A program made the translations under genes and the position numbers. Below are positions 1 to 7,464 of a stretch of 15,966 nucleotides of DNA, in pieces (positions within the stretch are counted from its first letter, which is position 1; every line of letters begins with the position of its first letter). Under the pieces are notes generated by a model. That model was not told where the DNA came from and searched no databases. It worked only from the letters and a program-made list of their open reading frames with translations. This stretch comes from Candidatus Ectomicrobium neotermitis (GTDB taxonomy: Bacteria > Elusimicrobiota > Endomicrobiia > Endomicrobiales > Endomicrobiaceae), in NCBI GenBank assembly GCA_031283745.1, contig JAITBH010000151.1, positions 1 through 15,966 of the forward strand, in the 5' to 3' direction.

Positions 1-306
1 GGTGCAACTATTATAGGAGGGCTTTTGCTTGGAGTTTCAAGAACCGCCGCTACCGAGTTCACTTTTTTCCTTGCCGTGCCTGTGATGTTTGGTGCAAGTG
101 CTTTGAAATTGTTTAAGACGGGCTTAAATTTTAGCGGCTCTGAAATTATTATTTTGCTCCTGTCGATGATAACAGCCCTCATCGTTTCAATTTGCTCAAT
201 CAACTTTCTTTTAAGCTACATAACAAAACACAACTTCAAGGTTTTTGGCTACTATCGCATTTTGCTTGGTCTTTTGGTGCTGGCCTATTTCTTTATCAGC
301 AAATAA
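1..306 (+). CDS. uppP: Undecaprenyl-diphosphatase UppP/BacA, C-terminal part (5' end outside window)
   Basis: The reading frame is open from base 1, so the gene begins upstream of the window; about 101 C-terminal residues are present. The visible start, GATIIGGLLLGVSR followed by TAATEF and a run of hydrophobic residues, matches the UppP/BacA motif in which a Ser-Arg pair and a Glu lie beside the active site ('SRSGATI...LLGLSR..A.EFSF' in well-known members). Three further hydrophobic stretches (about residues 20-35, 46-65 and 81-99) are membrane helices. The family is an integral membrane enzyme that dephosphorylates undecaprenyl diphosphate to recycle the lipid carrier for peptidoglycan; it is also called a bacitracin-resistance protein. 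It is the only protein-coding gene on the plus strand here. It converges on the DUF4833 gene and ends 26 bases before a shared hairpin terminator. Family assignment is confident; the N-terminal half cannot be assessed. Confidence 0.88.
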   Translation, partial: GATIIGGLLLGVSRTAATEFTFFLAVPVMFGASALKLFKTGLNFSGSEIIILLLSMITALIVSICSINFLLSYITKHNFKVFGYYRILLGLLVLAYFFISK

Positions 307-332
307 ATTCATCGCTGCTACCAAAAAAAAGA

Positions 333-355
333 CCTCATACCATAAGAGTATGAGG
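333..355. terminator. Bidirectional rho-independent terminator between convergent uppP and the DUF4833 gene
   Basis: An 8-bp perfect stem, CCTCATAC (333-340) with GTATGAGG (348-355), encloses a 7-base loop. A run of eight A lies on the left (323-330) and a T-rich tract on the right (357-363), so the hairpin has a U-tract in either direction. It sits between two convergent genes ending at 306 and 382 and can serve both. Confidence 0.85.
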
Positions 356-381
356 CTTTTTGTTTGTCTACCTTCTAAACT

Positions 382-873
382 TTAATCGTTGTCAACTTTT
401 TCTTCTATCGTTTGACCCGTGCTGACATCTGTTCCTGTGAGCGTGTAATACTTGACGGAAATTCCTGAGGCAAAAACATAGACCTTGTTTAAGTAAGCAT
501 CCCTGTCGTTTATCTTCAAAATTCCTTTCGGCTCGCCATTGACTAAGGTTACCTTTATTGGCTTGCCCTCAACGGCTTTTAACCTTAACTCATAAGCCCC
601 TTCGCCGAGATCTGTTACCGAAAAGCCATAAGCCCTTTTATCAAGCATACCAAGCTCTGCCCTGCTACCGTCTTTAGCTAAAAGCTTCCAGTATGCATCG
701 ATTGGATTTTTGGAGTTTATCGTTCCGTCGGGGTTTAACACCACATCGTAGACGACAATGTTTGCGTTTTTGTTTCTTTCAATATGAAACAAGTTCTTTT
801 GATCGGCAAAAGCTAAGCTTGCAGCAAACGTTAAAACCGCAAAGCTCAAAGCAAATAACATTAGTTTTTTCAT
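382..873 (-). CDS. Secreted DUF4833 domain protein
   Basis: The protein has 163 residues. Residues 1-23 form a Sec signal peptide: a KK pair, a hydrophobic core, then AFA before Asp24 as the likely cleavage site. The mature part carries an IERNKNANIVVYDV stretch and a PIDAYWKLLAKDG stretch, which I recognise from DUF4833 proteins. The rest alternates in a beta-strand pattern and ends in an acidic tail. No catalytic residues can be named and the function of the family is unknown; it is probably periplasmic or surface-exposed. The ATG at 873 is preceded by AAGGAGAA and overlaps the rsmE stop codon as ATGA, so the two genes are translationally coupled, although one product is cytoplasmic and the other exported. 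The domain call rests on remembered family resemblance and not on a search. Confidence 0.75.
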   Translation of the reverse strand: MKKLMLFALSFAVLTFAASLAFADQKNLFHIERNKNANIVVYDVVLNPDGTINSKNPIDAYWKLLAKDGSRAELGMLDKRAYGFSVTDLGEGAYELRLKAVEGKPIKVTLVNGEPKGILKINDRDAYLNKVYVFASGISVKYYTLTGTDVSTGQTIEEKVDND

Positions 874-1619
874 TTTTTTCTTCTCCTTTTTATTGTGCAG
901 CTATTGTTTATAAAAGTTATCAAAACCGCAGTCGTAAGTGCTGCCGTTTCAACCCTCAAAATATTCTTACCTAAGGTTACTGTCTTAAAACCCAAAGCTT
1001 TTACCCGCTCAATTTCTTTGTTTTCAAAGCCGCCCTCCGGCCCAATAAAAATGTTTACACTCATTGGTTTATTTCCTTGTTGCAAATCGCTTATCAAACA
1101 GCTCTCCTCCCCTTCCCAAGGAACAATGTTTATAAACCCTTTTTTATCGCTGGATTGCTTTAAAGCCAAGTCAAAATCTATTGCAGGTGAAATTTTCATT
1201 ATATCGCTGCGTCCACATTGAGAACTTGCCGCTATCGAGATTTTGTTGAGGTGATCAAGCTTACTTTTTGATAGCTCTGTCTTGACGCTTCTTGCTGTGT
1301 TTATTGCACAAAGTGCCAAAACACCGAGTTCGGCGCACTTTTCTATAAGCCACCCAAATCGATCTCCCTTTGGAATGGCAACATAAAGATTTATTTCAAA
1401 CTCTTGAGGGGTAAATGAAGCAGACAAAATTTTCCCGCTGATCTCTTTTTTTGAGACAGAAGTTATTTGGCAGCGATAAGAATTTCCCTGCCCGTCAAAA
1501 ATCATTATCTCATCTCCGGCTTTTACTCGTCTGACCTTTGCAAGATAATGAACCTGCTCGTCATCCATAATAAAAACACCGTTTGAGATGTTTGAGGGTT
1601 TAATAAAAAAGTGAGGCAT
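870..1619 (-). CDS. rsmE: 16S rRNA (uracil1498-N3)-methyltransferase RsmE
   Basis: This SPOUT-class methyltransferase uses S-adenosylmethionine to methylate N3 of U1498 in 16S rRNA, in helix 44 near the decoding centre of the small subunit. The product has 249 residues, normal for RsmE. An N-terminal PUA-like RNA-binding domain (MPHFF...VHYLAKVRRVKAGDEIMIFDGQG, residues 1-70) is followed by the knotted catalytic domain with the family signatures IGPEGGFENKEIE and LGKNILRVETAAL near the C terminus. I chose the ATG at 1619 because AGGAG lies 7 bases upstream and the protein then begins MPHFF as usual. A longer in-frame start at 1649 would add ten atypical residues and has no good ribosome binding site. 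It is coupled by a 4-base overlap to the downstream DUF4833 gene. No own promoter was recognised in the 86 bases upstream, which contain a terminator-like hairpin. Confidence 0.94.
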   Translation of the reverse strand: MPHFFIKPSNISNGVFIMDDEQVHYLAKVRRVKAGDEIMIFDGQGNSYRCQITSVSKKEISGKILSASFTPQEFEINLYVAIPKGDRFGWLIEKCAELGVLALCAINTARSVKTELSKSKLDHLNKISIAASSQCGRSDIMKISPAIDFDLALKQSSDKKGFINIVPWEGEESCLISDLQQGNKPMSVNIFIGPEGGFENKEIERVKALGFKTVTLGKNILRVETAALTTAVLITFINNSCTIKRRRKK

Positions 1620-1648
1620 AAGCTCTCCTGTAGAGCAGACAAAAATCA

Positions 1649-1676
1649 ACCGCCGCTATATGAAATTGGCGGCGGT
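1649..1676 (-). terminator. Probable terminator after the antiporter gene
   Basis: A GC-rich 8-bp perfect stem (1649-1656 with 1669-1676, ACCGCCGC/GCGGCGGT) encloses a 12-base loop. On the minus strand it is followed by TGATTTTTGTC, a short interrupted U-tract. It lies 29 bases past the antiporter stop. It is so close to rsmE (start 1619) that rsmE must either be read through from upstream or use a promoter overlapping this hairpin. Confidence 0.6.
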
Positions 1677-1705
1677 CAAGTTTTGGCTATGGTTGTGTCT
1701 ATAAT

Positions 1706-2875
1706 TTATTTGTTGCGGGAAATTAAAACTTTCAAGAGTATCGGAGTAACAAAGGTTGTCAGCATTATCACGACGACAAGTGCACTATATATCGACTGCT
1801 CAAAAACCCCCAACGTTAAGCCCATGCTCGCAAAAATCAGCCCGACCTCTCCGCGAGGGACCATCGCAACTCCAATGAGAAGCTTGTTGATCTGTTTCTT
1901 CAAGACAACAAAACCCGCCGCAGCTTTCCCGATAAAAGCAACGACAAACAAAACTCCTGCAAGCATTAAAATTGTTCTGTTTTCTGCGGGCAGTGGATTA
2001 AAAATGCTCACATCGACTTTCGTTCCCATCAAGACAAAAAATATCGGCACAAGGAAAGCATAAAGGGGCTTAACTCCAGCCTTTATCTCCTTAGTAAATT
2101 TTATGTTTGAAAGAATGAGACCTGCTGCAAAAGCACCAACAATTGGGGCTAAATCGGCTTTCATTGAAAACGATGCGATTATGAGACAAAAAGAAATGCC
2201 CATAATAAAAACCACAAATTCCTGTTTCATCTTGTTGACAAACTCAAAAAGTTTAGGGGCTATCAAAAGTCCCAGCCCTATCACCAGCACGAGGAAAAGA
2301 ACTGCCACGCCTGTTATCTCGACGATGCCCGTTATCGTAATTTCAGAACCAGCAACAAGTTTTGAAACTACGGCAAGTATCGTTAAACCGATAACGTCAT
2401 CTATAACCGCAGCACCTAAAACTATCTTTGCTTCCTCTGTGTCGAGCTTGTTTAATTCAAGAAAAACGCGAGCAGTTATACCTACCGATGTGGCAGTTAA
2501 AACTGCACCCGCAAAAATTGCCGAAGTTGTCGACATACCAAAAGCGATGAAAACGAAATAACCTAAAAGGTATGGGAAAATTACTCCCATAAAAGCGACT
2601 GCCGTAGCCCAGCCTCCAGCTTTGGCAAACTCTTTTATGTTAGTCGATAAGCCCGCCTCAAAAAGCAAAATCACCGCACCAAGTTCCCCGATGGCAGCAA
2701 AGGTTGGTGTTTCATATATCAACCCTAAGACGCTCGGCCCGATAATCACGCCCGCAATCAGCTCGCCGATAATTGCACTCTGCCCGCATTTAAGGGCAAT
2801 TTCGCCAAAAATTTTAGCAGCGACCAAGATAACTGCAAAGTAAAACAAAAAGTTAAACAGTTCTGTTCCGTGCAT
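1706..2875 (-). CDS. Na+/H+ antiporter, CPA2 family (NapA/KefB-like), membrane domain only
   Basis: An integral membrane protein of 389 residues with about 12-13 hydrophobic helices through its full length. It has features of the CPA2 cation:proton antiporters: an early GELIAGVIIGPSVLG segment (residues 37-51), a TATSVGITARVF segment (127-138) and an AAVIDDVIGL segment (155-164). The adjacent Asp159-Asp160 pair is the ion-binding signature of electrogenic CPA2 exchangers such as Thermus NapA. Near the end, MVPRGEVGLIFASMG holds the conserved Arg-Gly-Glu. The length matches NapA-type proteins; there is no C-terminal RCK/TrkA-N or UspA domain, so it is not a full-length KefB/KefC. The likely role is Na+ (or K+) for H+ exchange in pH and salt homeostasis. 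The ATG at 2875 follows a GAGGAG ribosome binding site. The exact cation cannot be told from sequence. Confidence 0.87.
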   Translation of the reverse strand: MHGTELFNFLFYFAVILVAAKIFGEIALKCGQSAIIGELIAGVIIGPSVLGLIYETPTFAAIGELGAVILLFEAGLSTNIKEFAKAGGWATAVAFMGVIFPYLLGYFVFIAFGMSTTSAIFAGAVLTATSVGITARVFLELNKLDTEEAKIVLGAAVIDDVIGLTILAVVSKLVAGSEITITGIVEITGVAVLFLVLVIGLGLLIAPKLFEFVNKMKQEFVVFIMGISFCLIIASFSMKADLAPIVGAFAAGLILSNIKFTKEIKAGVKPLYAFLVPIFFVLMGTKVDVSIFNPLPAENRTILMLAGVLFVVAFIGKAAAGFVVLKKQINKLLIGVAMVPRGEVGLIFASMGLTLGVFEQSIYSALVVVIMLTTFVTPILLKVLISRNK

Positions 2876-2908
2876 AATACACTCTCCTCTTATTTAAGTT
2901 GCAAATCA

Positions 2909-2931
2909 CTCAAAAAACCCCAACTTTTGAG
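2909..2931 (-). terminator. Weak hairpin at the end of the restriction-modification operon
   Basis: A 7-bp A/T-rich stem (2909-2915 CTCAAAA with 2925-2931 TTTTGAG) and a 9-base loop lie just past the Vsr stop. There is no proper U-tract after it on the minus strand, so termination would be inefficient and the antiporter gene (start 2875) may be partly co-transcribed. Confidence 0.3.
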
Positions 2932-2934
2932 CTT

Positions 2935-3417
2935 TTAGACACCCTTTGAATTTTTAGTTTCAGTTTGCCTTTCTTTGTAGAAATCGGTCTCGTATTCGCC
3001 AATTTTTATCTCATAGATTATTTTCTTGATCTCATTTACACATCTAAACAAACCGTTTTTTATATCCATACCCCAAAAACGAACCACCACCCATCCCATT
3101 TTATTAAGCATTATTTCTCTTTCTTCATCTCTATCCATATTACGTTTAATTTTCAATAACCAATATTGACGATTTGTCTTAATAGTTTCTTTTCTTATTT
3201 CCCAATCCTTGCCGTGCCATAATTCTCCATCGCAAAAGACAACAACTTTATACTTCGTTATAACAATATCGGGTTTACCGGGTAAGGTCTTAAAATTCTT
3301 TCGATAACGAATGCCTTCGTGCCATAATGCTTTACGCAATAAAACCTCGACCGAAGTATTGTTGCTTTTAATACGCGACATGCTTTTATGACGTTGCTGA
3401 GGGGTTAAGTTGTCCAT
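2935..3417 (-). CDS. vsr: Vsr-type (very short patch repair) endonuclease
   Basis: A 160-residue PD-(D/E)XK-fold nuclease of the Vsr family. Visible motifs are MDNLTPQQRHKSMSRIKSNNT at the N terminus, LPGKPDIVI with Asp50 (aligning with catalytic Asp51 of E. coli Vsr), VVFCDGELWHG (61-69) with His68 aligning with E. coli His69, and a long helix rich in charged residues. In E. coli, Vsr nicks beside T:G mismatches that arise by deamination of 5-methylcytosine at Dcm sites; pairing with a 5mC methyltransferase gene here fits that role. Unlike E. coli Vsr, the Cys that binds structural zinc is replaced by Glu65, and the Cys/His ligands beyond are not seen. The ATG at 3417 has GGAG 6 bases upstream, inside the end of the Z1 gene; the gap between the two genes is 3 bases. 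Two sampled 60-base blocks (3001-3060 and 3121-3180) are only about 23-27% GC, below the housekeeping genes. Confidence 0.9.
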   Translation of the reverse strand: MDNLTPQQRHKSMSRIKSNNTSVEVLLRKALWHEGIRYRKNFKTLPGKPDIVITKYKVVVFCDGELWHGKDWEIRKETIKTNRQYWLLKIKRNMDRDEEREIMLNKMGWVVVRFWGMDIKNGLFRCVNEIKKIIYEIKIGEYETDFYKERQTETKNSKGV

Positions 3418-3420
3418 ACA

Positions 3421-5307
3421 TCACTCCATTCTAAAAAACGTAAACCCTTCAGGGAATTTAATGTTCGGCATCCAAATTGGAATTCCGCTCCATTTCAATT
3501 TTTCTTCGCCTGTTAATCGATACATAACAAGAACAAGATTTTCTTTAAGTTTCTCTACGGTTTTGCGATCAGATGAGGAAAGCATTGTTCCAGTGCCTTT
3601 TGTTATCTTATGCCCAATACTAACCATTATTTTGGCTTGTTTTATGTTGTTCTTTGCTGCAATAACCTTTACCGCATTGATAAATTTTTTAGAACTCCAG
3701 TCATTTTTTTCATCACTGCTCAAATGAGAAAGCACCTCTAAAATAAATTCAATTGAGCAGTTTCTTATTCCTTTTCCATTGCGGGGCAACAGCAATGTGT
3801 TTAATTCTTCAAGGGTTCTGTTGACAGGATAGGCTGCAAAATAATTTATCCCACCGACAATCTGCTCTAAACACCGAGAATCAACAACTGTTTTACGGGT
3901 AGGTTTTATACCGCTTGCATACACTAAAGGAATTCCGCCAACACCATCAATCCCATGTTTCACTATTTGTTTTGTCAACACTTTTTGAGATTCGTTCAAC
4001 TCTTGAAACATCTTGAAAATCGAAAAAGGCATGAAAAGCCTCATCAAACCTCTATCGCGATCGTAGCCAAACATTCTGCAGTGTTGCCAATAGGTATCCG
4101 CTTGAGGAGTTTTAGCTGTTCGGGAATAATAAATTGTCTGTAAATTAGGAAAAGTTATTCCTCTCCCTAATATGTTCCCGCCTACAACAATATTGTATCC
4201 CGTTTCAACATCAATAGTGGCATTTGATTTTGAATTTAGGATGAGTTTGTTTATTTCACGTTGATGCAACATATCCTTTATACAGTCATATATTGAGTCA
4301 AAAGGCATTATTTCTGGTTTTGTTTCATAAAGATTTTCTCTCTCCGCCAATAGATTATTTTTTAGTTCATCATCATTATCGGTGATGCCTTGAAGAATGG
4401 TATTCAGCGTTTCTCCAATTTTCTTAGCTACAGTCGTGTGATCTCGCATCTTTGCACTTGGATGGATCAAGAAATTACAGACTTTTGAATGACCTGTCAG
4501 CTTAAAATGAGCAACTACAACAAGATAGTTAAGGATAGCCCGATTAAGCCAATAAGTGTCAGCGTTAGGATCGGTCGTTGTTTGCATAGTGCTGTCATCG
4601 GTTTCAATAATGCAATACGGCTCAGGCTTAGAAAAGAAAAAGTCTCCGCCGAGATAGCTTTTGCTCGGTTCGAAATATATTACGAAGGACGGTTTGAATT
4701 CAGAGGCATCTGTTTGTAACAGAACAGCTTGAGGAGTTGCCGTTACTTGCAGATAAATACAAGAACTGCAGGCACTTCGAATATCCCGAATATGTTTGTT
4801 TATAACAGAAATGTCATTTTGATTAACTTTTGCGTTTAGGCTTGCCGCATCTGCTTCGTCGTCTAGAACAAAGAGCGATCTCCCCTCAAGAAATTTTGAA
4901 TTTACGAGATAGTTGCGCCATTTTTTTAATACTGACGAATTCTTTTTCAAGACGATCACAACAGGATTCCGCATTTTGTTGATTGCAAATCGTATGCTGT
5001 CAGATTCTCCACAAACACAAAAACGGGGAAAACTCTCTAATGCCCTTTTGAAAGTCTGTTGCTGTAACCGCGTATTGTCGGTAGTTAAGACAAGGAATAA
5101 ATCAAACTTTCTATCCACCGCCGCCGCAATTATGCCGAACATCTGTCCTGTCTTTCCGCTTTGGACTTCGCCGAGCAAGAGTCCATTCTGTTGGCTTTGA
5201 TAATCAAAAGACTCTATCTTGTTAAACAATTTCGAGGTGACTTCAAGGATTTTTTGTTTGGTGTCGTCGAATTTTATTGTTTGAAGATATTCGTCAAGAT
5301 TATTCAT
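3421..5307 (-). CDS. Z1-domain superfamily 2 ATPase/helicase of the restriction operon
   Basis: The product has 628 residues. Helicase-type motifs run in order: Walker A GEVQSGKTG (46-54), Walker B/DEAD-like LDDEAD (148-153), motif III-like VTATP (188-192), motif V-like GRGITFP (381-387) and a motif VI-like QHCRMFGYDR (408-417). The FPNL..IYYSRT..PQADTYWQHCRMFGYDR stretch is what I know as the Z1 domain (PF10593), found in proteins predicted to take part in restriction systems. It should hydrolyse ATP and could translocate or remodel DNA for the neighbouring nuclease; this is inference. No obvious nuclease motif of its own is seen. It appears shorter than many Z1 proteins, which I recall as nearer 900 residues. 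The ATG at 5307 is preferred over the one at 5334: it overlaps the nuclease stop codon as ATGA and has GGAG 8 bases upstream. Confidence 0.85.
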   Translation of the reverse strand: MNNLDEYLQTIKFDDTKQKILEVTSKLFNKIESFDYQSQQNGLLLGEVQSGKTGQMFGIIAAAVDRKFDLFLVLTTDNTRLQQQTFKRALESFPRFCVCGESDSIRFAINKMRNPVVIVLKKNSSVLKKWRNYLVNSKFLEGRSLFVLDDEADAASLNAKVNQNDISVINKHIRDIRSACSSCIYLQVTATPQAVLLQTDASEFKPSFVIYFEPSKSYLGGDFFFSKPEPYCIIETDDSTMQTTTDPNADTYWLNRAILNYLVVVAHFKLTGHSKVCNFLIHPSAKMRDHTTVAKKIGETLNTILQGITDNDDELKNNLLAERENLYETKPEIMPFDSIYDCIKDMLHQREINKLILNSKSNATIDVETGYNIVVGGNILGRGITFPNLQTIYYSRTAKTPQADTYWQHCRMFGYDRDRGLMRLFMPFSIFKMFQELNESQKVLTKQIVKHGIDGVGGIPLVYASGIKPTRKTVVDSRCLEQIVGGINYFAAYPVNRTLEELNTLLLPRNGKGIRNCSIEFILEVLSHLSSDEKNDWSSKKFINAVKVIAAKNNIKQAKIMVSIGHKITKGTGTMLSSSDRKTVEKLKENLVLVMYRLTGEEKLKWSGIPIWMPNIKFPEGFTFFRME

Positions 5308-6347
5308 TTGTTTACTCCAAAATCCATATACCAAGTACCTAAAATTGATGTCTTGGTAAGTGTTATTGTGTTCCGTCCGTATCTAATAAAGGTATCTGCT
5401 GTTACCTTTGCACCAATTTTAAGAGCATTACTGTTTTCTAATCTGCCTTTCAGCCATCTTCCAAGTATTTGCAAGTCGCCGGCGGAACGCAAATTCTTCG
5501 CATAGTCTCCGTTTGTAACGCATTTAAATTTATAGCCGTCGTCAGTAATCACAGTAAATTCAATTTCACGTGGATAATCAGGCAATCTTGTTATATTGTT
5601 TGAGACCATAATATTCGACTCATACCAAGGGCGATGACGGACGAGCCCATTCGGAGTTCCCCTGCCTTTGCCGTGGTAACAGTTGAGATGACTTTTTTCT
5701 TCTGGTTTTATTTCGATATCAAAACTAACAGGTGTTAATGAGTTAAGCGTTTTTGTTATCTCGTCGTCTGTAACTTTCTCTACACCCAAATATCCCTCAA
5801 ATAAATTATTTGGTTCGACGATTGTAATTTCGTTGCGATTGATTGCTTCTATATTACGGCAGTATTTGTTTTGGAGATCTGTTAGAAAATGTTCAATGTT
5901 GGCATTGATTGTCTCGTTACATATAAGAATGTCCGTATCATAAATTCTTTCCATAGTGCTGATTTTAGTTAGATTGCTTGAGCCAACTATCGCAGAATAA
6001 TCGTTTTCTGTGCATTGGAACGAATAAACTTTGCCATGATATTTAGATACTTTTGATAGAAATACTTTTCCAGAATCATTTTTGTTTAACAGTTTAGAAA
6101 GCTCTAACAGAGCTTCATATTGCCCTATAGAAAACCCCTCAAAAAAATGCATCCCAACGACGACAGAGAGTTTTGTTTTAAGACCGCTGTTATATAACCC
6201 CAACAATTCTGCAATCGCTTCCTCTGAAATATAACCGCTGGCAATTTTTACCGAGATTGAATGCTGCAGCAACGAAAAGAAAACATCGGGAAATGTCTGT
6301 GCCTTCGTAATCAATGGCGAAAAATTTGAGTTCAACAATTCAATCAT
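5304..6347 (-). CDS. NgoFVII-like type II restriction endonuclease (phospholipase D fold)
   Basis: The product has 347 residues. The N-terminal half is a PLD-family nuclease domain with one HxK motif, YHGKVYSF (His104, Lys106), followed by the IVGSSNLT element (about 120-127). This is the HKD-type arrangement of metal-independent nucleases such as BfiI and the NgoFVII family, which act as dimers with one HKD motif per subunit. The C-terminal half (about 222-335) contains HGKGRGTPNGLVRHRPWYE and a beta-rich region compatible with the B3-like DNA-recognition domain of that family. The role is cleavage of DNA not protected by the adjacent methyltransferase. The ATG at 6347 is chosen because AGGAG lies about 7 bases upstream; it overlaps the methyltransferase gene by 8 bases. 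An upstream in-frame start at 6365 has no comparable site. NgoFVII itself recognises GCSGC; whether this enzyme does cannot be told. Confidence 0.84.
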   Translation of the reverse strand: MIELLNSNFSPLITKAQTFPDVFFSLLQHSISVKIASGYISEEAIAELLGLYNSGLKTKLSVVVGMHFFEGFSIGQYEALLELSKLLNKNDSGKVFLSKVSKYHGKVYSFQCTENDYSAIVGSSNLTKISTMERIYDTDILICNETINANIEHFLTDLQNKYCRNIEAINRNEITIVEPNNLFEGYLGVEKVTDDEITKTLNSLTPVSFDIEIKPEEKSHLNCYHGKGRGTPNGLVRHRPWYESNIMVSNNITRLPDYPREIEFTVITDDGYKFKCVTNGDYAKNLRSAGDLQILGRWLKGRLENSNALKIGAKVTADTFIRYGRNTITLTKTSILGTWYMDFGVNK

Positions 6348-7464
6348 TATCTGCTCCTGAACCATTAAATTTCAGGTCATATTCCAAACGTTCTTTGAGA
6401 GAAAGTTCATGTAATTTTTTATTGATTTTATTTAAGTCAGTCTTCTTATAGTTATTTTCAAAAAGAGGTTTTAAGGTCTGGGCAAGCAAAACAACCCCGT
6501 CAGGCGGAACAGCATTTCCTATCTGCCGTCTTATTTCCGTAACAGACCCCTTGAATTGATAATCGTCTGGAAATGATTGAAGCCTTGCCCGCTCCCTGTT
6601 ACAAAGAGGGCGCGGTTCAGGATAATGATAACCCCAAGTTCCGCCTCCACCGGCAGCAATAATTGTTTTTGACGGTTCATTGCGTTTTATGCGGCGGTAA
6701 ACGTGGCTAATCATGCCTTTTACATATTCGGGGTCGTCTGCGGGAATATCTTTGAAATTTCCGCCTTCCGGTATACGATCGAGCAGTTTTCTTGTTTTTT
6801 CCGCTATTTTAATTTCTTCCCTGTTAAAATCGGCAACTTTTTCCACATCTTTTAGTGCTTCCCCTGCAGTTTTATATTTATGCACCCTGCCTTCTCCATG
6901 TGTCGGTGCGGGGTGGATAAAATTAAATCCGGTATCAAGGCGAATGCCTACAATAATTACCCTCTCACGAAGTTGGGGAACGCCATAATCTGCAAAATTA
7001 TAAAGTTGAATTTTTACCATATAGCCGTCTCCTGCATTACTAAAACCTTTTAGAATTTCTTCTATCGCTTTTCCTTTGTTGGTGGTGAGAAGCCCTTTTA
7101 CATTCTCCGCAACAAAAGCTCTTGGTTTTTTCGCGTTTATGAAACGCAAATAATGCTTATACAGGTTGCCCCTCCCGCCTTTAAAACCGGGTTGTTTCCA
7201 CACAACAGAAAAATCTTGGCACGGAAAACCCCCGATTATTAAATCGCATACAGGAATACCCGAATCTTTTTCGGGGAATATATGCTCAATATCTTGTTGA
7301 GTAATTATATTTTTGCCGAAATTTTCTGTGAAAGTTTGAACCGCCCATTCATTGATGTCATTTGCCCATATGGTTTTATACCCTGCTTTATGAAACCCTA
7401 AATCCAAGCCTCCGCACCCGGAAAAGAGAGACAAAACTCTCGGTTCTATTTTCTTTGACCTCAT
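6340..7464 (-). CDS. DNA (cytosine-5)-methyltransferase of a type II restriction-modification system
   Basis: The product has 374 residues and all core motifs of C5-methyltransferases in canonical order: motif I LFSGCGGLDLGF (13-24, SAM binding), motif IV GGFPCQDFS (78-86, catalytic Cys82), motif VI ENV (120-122), motif VIII QLRERVIIVGIR (164-175), motif IX RERARLQSFPDDY (290-302) and motif X RRQIGNAVPP (312-321). The target-recognition region between VIII and IX is about 110 residues. It transfers a methyl group from SAM to C5 of cytosine within the site cut by its partner nuclease. It heads the four-gene cassette and has a very strong ribosome binding site, GGGAGGAAATT, directly before the ATG at 7464, which would favour early methylation. 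No controller (C) protein gene is present. About 100 bases upstream is the 3' end of tmRNA. Sequence specificity is unknown. Confidence 0.95.
   Translation of the reverse strand: MRSKKIEPRVLSLFSGCGGLDLGFHKAGYKTIWANDINEWAVQTFTENFGKNIITQQDIEHIFPEKDSGIPVCDLIIGGFPCQDFSVVWKQPGFKGGRGNLYKHYLRFINAKKPRAFVAENVKGLLTTNKGKAIEEILKGFSNAGDGYMVKIQLYNFADYGVPQLRERVIIVGIRLDTGFNFIHPAPTHGEGRVHKYKTAGEALKDVEKVADFNREEIKIAEKTRKLLDRIPEGGNFKDIPADDPEYVKGMISHVYRRIKRNEPSKTIIAAGGGGTWGYHYPEPRPLCNRERARLQSFPDDYQFKGSVTEIRRQIGNAVPPDGVVLLAQTLKPLFENNYKKTDLNKINKKLHELSLKERLEYDLKFNGSGADND

Noticed and set aside
1649..1676. GGCGGCGG shared with the tmRNA acceptor/T-arm sequence, considered as an att-like repeat
   Set aside because: Only 8 bases are shared, inside a perfect hairpin; a terminator explains it better.
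693..2843. Several plus-strand ORFs (such as 693-974, 895-1221, 1611-2063, 2103-2561, 2622-2843)
   Set aside because: They lie opposite rsmE, the DUF4833 gene and the antiporter, have composition typical of reverse-strand shadows, no recognisable domain and no ribosome binding site.
2876..2934. Duplicate of the tmRNA 3' end as a right att site of the cassette
   Set aside because: Read by eye, no stretch similar to the last 20 bases of tmRNA is present.
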